Shown here in pieces: positions 43,601 to 49,941 of a DNA stretch of 64,000 nucleotides. Location of the stretch: contig JBMYRB010000003.1 of the NCBI GenBank assembly GCA_049601915.1, positions 248,001 to 312,000 on the forward strand. The letters run 5' to 3'. Source of the DNA: UBA8079 sp049601915. Lineage in GTDB: Bacteria; Pseudomonadota; Alphaproteobacteria; UBA6615. Both the position numbers and the translations under genes were made by a program. Positions within the stretch are counted from its first letter, which is position 1, and every line of letters begins with the position of its first letter. Below the pieces are notes generated by a model, which was given only the letters and a program-made list of their open reading frames with translations, made no database searches and was not told the DNA's origin.

Positions 43601-43959
43601 ATGAGACCGGCGTCGCCAACGTCATCGTCTGGCCGGATGTGTTTGAGCGGTTCCGCAAGGTGGTGCTGTCGTCACGGCTGGTGCGGATCAGGGGCAAGTT
43701 GCAGCGCGAGGGCATCGTTACCCATTTGATTGCCGAGGAAATCACCGACCTGTCGGCCCGCCTCGATGCGCTCGGTGATGGCAGTGCCGAGAAACCCCGT
43801 GAGTTCGAGAACGCCTGGGCACGTGCCGACGAAATCAAATACGGCGTGCGGCCCGACCCGCGTAAATCCGTCCGCACCGGGCGCAAACTCGCCAGGCCGT
43901 CGCTCTGGCGACACCCCCGCAACACCCACATCGCGATCAAGTCACGGAATTTTCACTGA
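40630..43959 (+). CDS. dnaE2: error-prone DNA polymerase DnaE2
   Basis: The 1109-residue C-family polymerase has the PHP domain (VTSNFSFLEGAAHPEEL at about 12-28 and AIADRNTLAGVVR), the palm motif with IDVDFEHERREEVIQYIYAK, then LSQHVGGFVIT and GFGEYGFPESHAASFALLVY typical of DnaE2. The C-terminal OB domain reads GVIFLTLEDETGVANVIVWP. It lacks the tau- and beta-binding tail of DnaE1. It performs mutagenic synthesis across damage together with ImuA and ImuB and is the last gene of the LexA-controlled operon. Confidence 0.96.
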   Translation: MNVINTAPEYVELQVTSNFSFLEGAAHPEELAAQAAELGHRAVAIADRNTLAGVVRGHLGAKQAGIRLIVGVRLDFMDDCPPLICLPTDKAAYSRLSQLLTLGKRRAEKAQCHLTLADLTNPEGVFLCGAGQILLALPPDDLTETATGIFSSFLNRLSGKLESETYLAASHLYRGDDTRRLARLAAIADACATPLVATNDVRYHVAERRALADVVTCIREHYTIDNAGRRLAVNAERHLKPANEMARLFRDYPDAIARTGDIAAKCGFSLDELRYEYPAEPVAAGRTPDAELARLTWRGAADRYPDGISAKVRAQLEHELTLIAELRYAAYFLTVHDIVRFARLRDILYQGRGSAANSAVCFCLGITAVDPDRLDLLFERFISAERNEPPDIDVDFEHERREEVIQYIYAKYGRHRAGLAATVISYRSRSALREVGKALGLTEDTVAALSGQVWGWSNEGVPEEVVRSLGLDPSDNRLGLTLSLTRELIGFPRHLSQHVGGFVITRDRLDAMVPIENAAMDDRTVIEWDKDDLDALGILKIDVLALGMLTCIRKAFTLLADHYDRPLELASVPAEDPAVYEMLGKADSLGVFQVESRAQMAFLPRMKPRNFYDLVIEVGIIRPGPIQGDMVHPYIRRRDGLETVEFPSRELEDVLGKTLGVPLFQEQAMQIAIVAAGFTPGEADQLRRAMATFRKTGTIHTFHAKMVEGMATRGYDRDFAERCFRQIEGFGEYGFPESHAASFALLVYVSSWLKCHYPDVFAAALLNSQPMGFYAPAQIVRDAREHDVEVRGPDVNYSLWDNRLEPLIGDNHALRLGFRQIKSLNREAAEAVVDARPNEGYVSVEDVWRRTNINTVALVALAEAGGFDSLGLARREVLWAIRALGHNGRETAAALPLFAAAEARDAIPETPIALPGETAGEIVANDYAAIRMSLKHHPVGLLRDELDEMKTVPARELRERPNDQRLTTAGLILVRQRPGTAKGVIFLTLEDETGVANVIVWPDVFERFRKVVLSSRLVRIRGKLQREGIVTHLIAEEITDLSARLDALGDGSAEKPREFENAWARADEIKYGVRPDPRKSVRTGRKLARPSLWRHPRNTHIAIKSRNFH

Positions 43960-44186
43960 ACGACGCCGCGCGGCGCATCCAGCCGCGCGGCCAGCATCTC
44001 CCCGGAATGTCCCGGAAACTCGAATTTTCTGTACGCATTCTTCTCTCCAAGGTTGGCTCGCGGCGGCGAGGTGAATAACTGCACCGGCTTCTATTTGAGA
44101 ATGGAACCCGGATGTTCAACTATGGAACCCGTCGCGTTCGGCACATCTCTTGACCGTAAGGATCAAATTTCAAAGGACGAAGCGTC

Positions 44187-45122
44187 ATGGAACTTCACCC
44201 GCAAGTCCAAAAGGCCGTGGCCATGATGGCCAGCGTGAGCTTCCCGGACCTCTCACCCGGCGAGGCCCGCGCGACCTTGCGCGAGAAGGTCGCCCTCCTG
44301 AACCAGGTCCCCGCGCCCCTGCGCCGTGTGCTGGATCTGTACCCCACCGGCCCGGGCGGCCCTGTGCCGCTGCGCGTGTATGTGCCCCTAACGGTGCCCG
44401 ACGACCAACCCATGCCGGTGGTCGTCTACTTCCACGGCGGCGGCTGGACCATCGGCAGCCATGACACGGTGGAGCCCCAGTGCCGCTACATGGCCAATAT
44501 GGCGCGCGCCATTTTCGTGTCCGTCGAGTATCGCCTCGCACCCGAGCATAAATTCCCCGCCGCCTTCGACGATTGCCAGTGGGCGGTCCGCTGGGTGCAT
44601 GAACATGCCGATGAGATCGGCGCCGACCCGACGCGTGTCGCTATCGCGGGCGACAGCGCCGGTGGCAACCTGACGGCTGTCACCGCCCAGCAGCTTCGCG
44701 ATTCCGGCCCCGCGCTGACCGCGCAGGTGCTTATCTGCCCGATCACCAACCTGATCTTCGACACGCCCTCCTATGTGGAGAACGCCGACGGGCCCGTCCT
44801 GACAAGGCGCATGCAGGAAAAGTGGGTGGAGAATTATCTCGACGATGAGGCGCTGCGCCATGACCCGCGCGCCTCGCCACTGCAGGCCAATGATTTTTCA
44901 GGCTTGCCGCCGGCAACGGTGATCACCGCGAGCCATGATCCGCTGCGTGACGAGGGTATCGCCTACGCCGAACGCCTCGCCGATGCGGGCGTGCCCGTGC
45001 GCCAGCGCAACTGGGAGGGCTACCCGCATCTTTTCCCCAGTATGGGTGGTTATGTCGATGCCGCCTTCGAAGCCCTCGACTTCGCCGCCGAAGGACTGCG
45101 CGGCGCGTTCTATCCGGAATAG
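44187..45122 (+). CDS. alpha/beta hydrolase of the hormone-sensitive lipase (BD-FAE/HSL) type
   Basis: The 311-residue esterase has the oxyanion motif FHGGGWTIGSHD near 91-102, the nucleophile elbow GDSAGGNL and the late catalytic Asp and His in HDPLRDEG and YPHLFPSMG. These are hallmarks of HSL-type (family IV) carboxylesterases acting on short acyl esters in the cytosol. It stands alone between the mutasome and a convergent SDR gene, with three bases between the stops. AAAGGA precedes the ATG at a moderate distance. Confidence 0.92.
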   Translation: MELHPQVQKAVAMMASVSFPDLSPGEARATLREKVALLNQVPAPLRRVLDLYPTGPGGPVPLRVYVPLTVPDDQPMPVVVYFHGGGWTIGSHDTVEPQCRYMANMARAIFVSVEYRLAPEHKFPAAFDDCQWAVRWVHEHADEIGADPTRVAIAGDSAGGNLTAVTAQQLRDSGPALTAQVLICPITNLIFDTPSYVENADGPVLTRRMQEKWVENYLDDEALRHDPRASPLQANDFSGLPPATVITASHDPLRDEGIAYAERLADAGVPVRQRNWEGYPHLFPSMGGYVDAAFEALDFAAEGLRGAFYPE

Positions 45123-45125
45123 GAC

Positions 45126-45923
45126 CTAGAAAAGCGACCGCACCATGCCGCCGTCGGCACGTGCCGCGCTACCGTTGATGGCCGAGGCCAGCGGCGAACA
45201 AAGGAAGGTCGCGACCGCGGCGATCTCTTCCGGTTGCGCCCAGCGTTGCAGGAGCGACGTGCTGCCCTCACCCTCGGCGAAATAGCTTTTGCTCATCTCT
45301 TCCGGCGTCGTGCCGTCGATTTCCGCCATTTGCTTCATGAACGCATCGACACCGTCGGTCCAGGTCGGGGCGACCTGCAGGGTGTTTACCGTGACGCCGG
45401 TTTCGCGGGTTTGTTCGGCCAGGCTGCGCGCGATCGAGACAAGCGCCGTCTTGGTCATGGCGTAATGGGCCATCGAAGGATTGGGTTTCGAGCTTTGGTC
45501 CGAGCCGATGAACAGCACCCGGCCCCAGTCGCGTTCAAGCATCGACGGCATCAGGGAGCGCGACAGGCGCACCGCGCTCATGACGTTGAGATCGAACATC
45601 GCCTGCCAGTCGGCGTCCTCGATGTTGAAAAACTCGTTCACCGTAAACATACCCGCGTTGTTGACCAGAATGTCGACGGGCCCATCCTCGACGGCAAAGG
45701 CTGCCAGATCGCGCGCGCCATCTGCCGTCGAAAGATCGGTAGCCAACCCAGAGACCGATCCGAACGCCGAAATCTCCGCCACGGCCTGTTCGACCCGGCC
45801 TGCATCGCGGCCATTCACGATCACGGATGCCCCTTCTTTGGCTAGAGATTCCGCAATCGCCCGGCCGATCCCCAATGTAGAACCGGATACCAGTGCGCGT
45901 TTTCCCGAAAGCCCCAGATCCAT
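45126..45923 (-). CDS. SDR family oxidoreductase
   Basis: From the ATG at 45923, which has AGGGGG before it, the protein has 265 residues: the nucleotide motif VSGSTLGIGRAIAE, NNAG in DILVNNAGMF, the catalytic Ser in VLFIGSDQS and Tyr-Lys in YAMTK. It ends AINGSAARADGGMVRSLF, the usual SDR C-terminus. All catalytic residues are in place, so an NAD(P)-dependent ketone or alcohol reaction is expected, but the substrate is not readable. Confidence 0.9.
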   Translation of the reverse strand: MDLGLSGKRALVSGSTLGIGRAIAESLAKEGASVIVNGRDAGRVEQAVAEISAFGSVSGLATDLSTADGARDLAAFAVEDGPVDILVNNAGMFTVNEFFNIEDADWQAMFDLNVMSAVRLSRSLMPSMLERDWGRVLFIGSDQSSKPNPSMAHYAMTKTALVSIARSLAEQTRETGVTVNTLQVAPTWTDGVDAFMKQMAEIDGTTPEEMSKSYFAEGEGSTSLLQRWAQPEEIAAVATFLCSPLASAINGSAARADGGMVRSLF

Positions 45924-46038
45924 CGCATTCCCCCTCGCCAATTCGTGCCATTTCGCGCCGGGACGATGTGCCCGCCGAGACCCTCACAGTTATTCGTTGG
46001 CATGCAGCAACAATCAAGCCCGATGAATTGTCATGAAA

Positions 46039-46101
46039 CGCTAAAGCCGGTGTGCCTGCGCTTGCAGGGACACCGGGTGGGAGCTACATTCCCGCCCAGC
46101 G
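46039..46101 (+). promoter_or_regulatory. structured leader upstream of cysK (candidate cis-regulatory RNA)
   Basis: CCGGTGT-g-CCTGC-GCTT-GCAGG-g-ACACCGG (46047-46076) makes a 12-bp hairpin with one internal G-G mismatch. GTGGGA (46077-46082) pairs with TCCCGC (46090-46095) in a second hairpin, and CGCT (46039-46042) can pair with AGCG (46098-46101), closing a three-way junction. It lies about 35-95 bases before the cysK ATG. No T-run follows, so it is not a plain terminator. An interspersed palindrome is the main alternative. Confidence 0.4.
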
Positions 46102-46135
46102 CACTTCCCCTGGAATTACACATAAAGGCAGCGAA

Positions 46136-47140
46136 ATGAACGTTCGCGACGGTTTCATCGAAGCGGTCGGCAATACGCCGCTGATCAAATTGTACCGGGC
46201 CTCGGAAGAGACCGGTTGTACCATCCTGGGAAAGGCCGAATTTCTCAATCCTGCCGGGTCCGTCAAAGACCGTGCTGCCCTGGCAATCGTCAAGGACGCC
46301 GAGGCGAAGGGCTTACTGAATCCGGGAGGTGTGATCGTCGAGGGTACCGCCGGCAATACCGGTATCGGGCTCGCCCATGTGGCAAACTCTCTCGGTTATC
46401 GTACGGTCATCGTGATTCCCGAGACCCAGACCCAGGAAAAGAAGGATGCGCTCCGCCAGGCCGGCGCCGTGTTAATCGAGGTTCCCGCGGTCCCCTATAA
46501 AGACCCGAACAACTACATCAAGCAGTCGGGCCGGCTGGCCGATGAGCTCGCCGCCAAGGAAGACGCCGGCGCGATCTGGGCCAACCAGTTTGACAATGTC
46601 GCCAACCGCCAGGGTCATTTCGACACCACGGGCCCGGAAATCTGGGAGCAGACCGATGGCAAACTCGACGGCTTCATTTGCGCGGTCGGCACCGGCGGCA
46701 CCCTTGCCGGCGTCGGCATGTACCTGAAAAGCAAGAACCCCGACGTCAAGATCGGCCTCGCCGACCCCATGGGCGCAGCGATCTATAATTACTATGCCAA
46801 TGGCGAGTTGAAGTCCGAGGGATCTTCGATCACCGAAGGCATCGGCCAGGGCCGGATTACCGCCAATCTCGAAGGCGCACCGGTCGATTTCCCCTTCCAG
46901 ATTCCCGACGAGGAAGCCCTGCCGGTCATGTACAACCTGATCCGCGAAGAAGGCCTGAGCCTCGGCACCTCCAGCGGCATCAACGTCGCCGGCGCGATCC
47001 GCCTGGCCAAGGAGCTCGGGCCGGGGCATACAATCGTCACCATCCTTTGCGACGGCGCTCATCGCTATGCGTCGAAAATCTTCAATGTCGCGTTCCTCAA
47101 GGAAAAAGGCCTGCCCTTCCCGGAATGGCTGGACAAGTGA
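46136..47140 (+). CDS. cysK: cysteine synthase A (O-acetylserine sulfhydrylase)
   Basis: The ATG at 46136 gives 334 residues beginning MNVRDGFIEAVGNTPLIKLY; the frame is open further upstream but that part overlaps the leader structure. The PLP lysine is Lys44 in PAGSVKDRAA, with the phosphate loop GTAGNTGIGLA and the substrate region GTGGTLAGVGMYLK. It makes cysteine from O-acetylserine and sulfide in the cytosol. Its stop overlaps the GTG of the next gene (GTGA), the first of several couplings in this sulfur amino acid operon. Confidence 0.95.
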   Translation: MNVRDGFIEAVGNTPLIKLYRASEETGCTILGKAEFLNPAGSVKDRAALAIVKDAEAKGLLNPGGVIVEGTAGNTGIGLAHVANSLGYRTVIVIPETQTQEKKDALRQAGAVLIEVPAVPYKDPNNYIKQSGRLADELAAKEDAGAIWANQFDNVANRQGHFDTTGPEIWEQTDGKLDGFICAVGTGGTLAGVGMYLKSKNPDVKIGLADPMGAAIYNYYANGELKSEGSSITEGIGQGRITANLEGAPVDFPFQIPDEEALPVMYNLIREEGLSLGTSSGINVAGAIRLAKELGPGHTIVTILCDGAHRYASKIFNVAFLKEKGLPFPEWLDK

Positions 47141-47877
47141 GCACCCCCGCAACGGGTACAGTCTTCCGCGACGATCCCTACGCACAAAGCTGTGGCGCGA
47201 CGGTTGTCTCGGTGAACGACCTGGGCGGTATCGTGCTCGACCGGACAGTGTTCTATCCAACGGGCGGCGGACAGCCTGGTGATTCCGGCACTCTGGAACT
47301 CGCCAACGGCGACCGGATCGAGATTGCCACCACCGTCAAGGGCCGCGACGATGACAGCGGCCCGGATGTTATCGTGCATGTGCCGGCCGAAGACCAGACA
47401 CCGCCCGAACCCGGCAGCATTGTCACCGCTAGCATCGACTGGGAGCGCCGTCACCGAATGATGCGAGTTCACACCTGCCTGCATCTGCTGTCTGCCGTCA
47501 TTGAGTTCCCTGTCACGGGTGGACAGGTGAACGACGGCAAAGGCCGGCTGGATTTCGCGATCCCCGAAAGCAACCTGGACAAGGTCGAGATCACACAGCG
47601 GCTGAATGAGCTGATTGCCGGCAATCATGCGGTCGATCAGGACTGGATCAGCAACGCCGAACTCGAAGCGCAACCCGATCTGGTGACGACCATGAGCGTT
47701 AAACCGCCAATGGGCGCGGGCCAGGTACGCTTGATCCGGATCGCGGGCCAGGATCTGCAACCCTGCGGCGGCACCCATGTGGCCAACACCTCGGAAATCG
47801 GGGCTGTTACCGTTACCAAAATCGAGAGTAAGGGCCGCCATAACCGGCGCGTTACGATCGCCTTAAATGATAAATAG
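47137..47877 (+). CDS. alanyl-tRNA editing protein (AlaX-like)
   Basis: The GTG at 47137 overlaps the cysK stop and gives 246 residues. The zinc-dependent editing domain is complete: His112 and His116 in VHTCLHLL, Cys210 and His214 in QPCGGTHV, with DRTVFYPTGGGQPGD of the preceding glycine-rich domain. AlaX proteins deacylate Ser-tRNA-Ala or Gly-tRNA-Ala in trans. Coupling to cysK is notable because cysteine synthase consumes O-acetylserine, but a functional link is only inference. Confidence 0.9.
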   Translation: MSTPATGTVFRDDPYAQSCGATVVSVNDLGGIVLDRTVFYPTGGGQPGDSGTLELANGDRIEIATTVKGRDDDSGPDVIVHVPAEDQTPPEPGSIVTASIDWERRHRMMRVHTCLHLLSAVIEFPVTGGQVNDGKGRLDFAIPESNLDKVEITQRLNELIAGNHAVDQDWISNAELEAQPDLVTTMSVKPPMGAGQVRLIRIAGQDLQPCGGTHVANTSEIGAVTVTKIESKGRHNRRVTIALNDK

Positions 47878-47902
47878 AACAGTGACATAAGGAGTATTTC
47901 TT

Positions 47903-48766
47903 ATGAGCTACGTAAATTCTGATTCCCTCGTCGACACCGCCTGGGTGGCCGATCATCTCGATGATCCGAACGTTCGGATTATCGACGGCTCCTATCACCT
48001 CGCGGCGACCGGCCGGGATGGACGGGCCGAATATCTCGATGGGCATATCCCCGGGGCACTCCATTTCGACATCGATGCCGTCTGCGACCCAAACCCAACC
48101 CCCTCACCCCATATGTTCCCCAGCGCGGACGATTTCGCGGCAGCCGTCGGCGCCATGGGGATATCAAACGAGACACGAGTGATCGTTTACGATGCGGATG
48201 GATTGTTCTGCGCCCCGAGGGTTTGGTGGATGTTTCGGGTGTTTGGTCATGAAAACGTCGCCGTGATGGCCGGCGGGTTTCGCAACTGGCAGGTAGAAGG
48301 CCGACCTGTGACCACCGATATCCCGTCATTTGAGGGCGCAAGCTTCAACGCAAGCCTCGACGCCTCGAAACTGCGTTCGATCGATCAGATTCAGGCCAAC
48401 ATCGAAGGCGGCGCCGACCTGGTATTGGATGCCCGTGCGGCCAACCGTTTCGACGGCAGCCAGCCCGAAGCGCGCCCCGGGGTCGAGCCGGGCCACATAC
48501 CCGGGTCGACCAACCTGCCATATTCGGAGATTGTTGATGCCGAGGCCGGCACGTTTCGGGATGCCGAGACGCTGCGCGCGGCTTTCGACCGTGTCGGCGC
48601 CGACGGTGCACGTACCGTGGCCACGACCTGTGGTTCCGGGGTAACAGCCTGCATCCTGGGCCTCGGGATGCATTTGATCGGACGCGACAACTGGGCGCTC
48701 TACGACGGTTCCTGGACCGAATGGGGCAGCCACGACGAAACCGTAAAGGGAAAGGGTTCCGCATGA
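47903..48766 (+). CDS. sseA: 3-mercaptopyruvate sulfurtransferase-type rhodanese
   Basis: The 287-residue protein has two rhodanese domains, the first (about 10-145) inactive and the second carrying Cys243 in the loop CGSGVTA, which marks mercaptopyruvate sulfurtransferases rather than thiosulfate enzymes (CRxGxR). YLDGHIPGALHFDIDAV and RPGVEPGHIPGSTNLP are family text. It moves sulfur from 3-mercaptopyruvate to thiols or cyanide. AAGGAG precedes the ATG. Its stop overlaps the next start (ATGA). Confidence 0.93.
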   Translation: MSYVNSDSLVDTAWVADHLDDPNVRIIDGSYHLAATGRDGRAEYLDGHIPGALHFDIDAVCDPNPTPSPHMFPSADDFAAAVGAMGISNETRVIVYDADGLFCAPRVWWMFRVFGHENVAVMAGGFRNWQVEGRPVTTDIPSFEGASFNASLDASKLRSIDQIQANIEGGADLVLDARAANRFDGSQPEARPGVEPGHIPGSTNLPYSEIVDAEAGTFRDAETLRAAFDRVGADGARTVATTCGSGVTACILGLGMHLIGRDNWALYDGSWTEWGSHDETVKGKGSA

Positions 48767-49941
48767 CCAAGAAGGACAATGTCCACCCGGAGACACTGCT
48801 CGCAAGCGGCGGGCGCGATCCGGAGAACAACTACGGCATCGTCAATCCGCCGGTCTATCACGCCTCCACGGTCACCAGCCCCACTCTGGCCGAATGGCGC
48901 GCGCGCGATTTTACCAAGCACATCACCTATGGCCGGATGGGCACGCCGACCCAGAAATCGCTTGAAGAAGCCGTTGCACTGGTTGAAGGCGGCGATCATG
49001 CGATCGCCGTGTCGTCCGGGCTCGCGTCGATCACCACGGCGATTTCCGCCTTCGTCGAGGCCGGCGACCATATCCTCGTCTCGGACAGCGCCTATTTCCC
49101 GACCCGCAATTTCTGCAACAACGTCATGGCGAAATACGGCGTCGAGACGACCTATTACGATCCGCTGATCGGCGGCGGCATCGCCGAGCTCCTGCGGGAC
49201 AACACCAAGGTCGTGCTGACCGAGGCCCCCGGCTCCCAGACCTTCGAGGTCCAGGACATCCCGGCGATCTCCGCGGCCGCCCATGCACGCGGCGCGGTGG
49301 TCATCAATGACAACACCTGGGGCACGCCGCTCAATTTCCGCTCGTTCGAGAAAGGCGTCGACGTCTCCGTGCACGCCGCAACCAAATATATCGTCGGCCA
49401 TTCCGACGCGATGCTCGGCATCATCGTCACGACGGCTGAGCATTATGAAAAAATCCTGATGAACTTCCGCTATTGGGGCCAGCACGCCGCGCCGGACGAT
49501 TGCTATCTCGGCCTGCGTGGCCTGCGGACCATGGCGGTGCGCCTGCGCCAGCATGAGGAAAACGCACTCAAGGTCGCCAACTGGCTCAAGACCCGGCCCG
49601 AAGTCACCCGCGTGCTCTTCCCGGCGCTGCCTGACGACCCTGGCCACGAACTCTGGAAACGGGACTTCGAGGGTGCGTGCGGCCTGTTCGGCCTGACCCT
49701 CGACAAGCATCACGACGACACGGCCCTGGCCGCCATGCTCGACGGCATGGAACTGTTCGCCATGGGTGCCAGTTGGGGCGGCTATGAGTCCCTCATTCTG
49801 CCCTCGAAGCCCATCCGTACAGCGACGGAATGGGAATCGACCGGGACTTTGCTGCGTCTGCATGTGGGCCTGGAACATCCCGATGACCTCATCGCGGATC
49901 TGGAAGCCGGTCTTGAGCGTCTGGCCGCTGCCGCAGGATGA
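48763..49941 (+). CDS. metC: cystathionine beta-lyase (trans-sulfuration PLP enzyme)
   Basis: The 392-residue PLP enzyme starts at 48763 inside the sseA-like stop. The Cys/Met metabolism pattern is clear: YHASTVTSPTLAEW, YGRMGTPTQKSLEEAVA, and the Schiff-base lysine Lys208 in HAATKYIVGHSD. The C-terminal GASWGGYESLILPSKP fits MetC-type beta-lyases. It cleaves cystathionine to homocysteine, pyruvate and ammonia, or cysteine conjugates more generally. It is also coupled to the following PEP carboxylase gene (ATGA at 49938). Confidence 0.9.
   Translation: MTKKDNVHPETLLASGGRDPENNYGIVNPPVYHASTVTSPTLAEWRARDFTKHITYGRMGTPTQKSLEEAVALVEGGDHAIAVSSGLASITTAISAFVEAGDHILVSDSAYFPTRNFCNNVMAKYGVETTYYDPLIGGGIAELLRDNTKVVLTEAPGSQTFEVQDIPAISAAAHARGAVVINDNTWGTPLNFRSFEKGVDVSVHAATKYIVGHSDAMLGIIVTTAEHYEKILMNFRYWGQHAAPDDCYLGLRGLRTMAVRLRQHEENALKVANWLKTRPEVTRVLFPALPDDPGHELWKRDFEGACGLFGLTLDKHHDDTALAAMLDGMELFAMGASWGGYESLILPSKPIRTATEWESTGTLLRLHVGLEHPDDLIADLEAGLERLAAAAG

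Noticed and set aside
46040..46045. GCTAAA before cysK as the core of a SAM-II riboswitch
   Set aside because: The six bases match the SAM-II 3' core, but the motif is about 90 bases from the start codon and no convincing P1 stem lies upstream. SAM-II normally ends at the ribosome-binding site.
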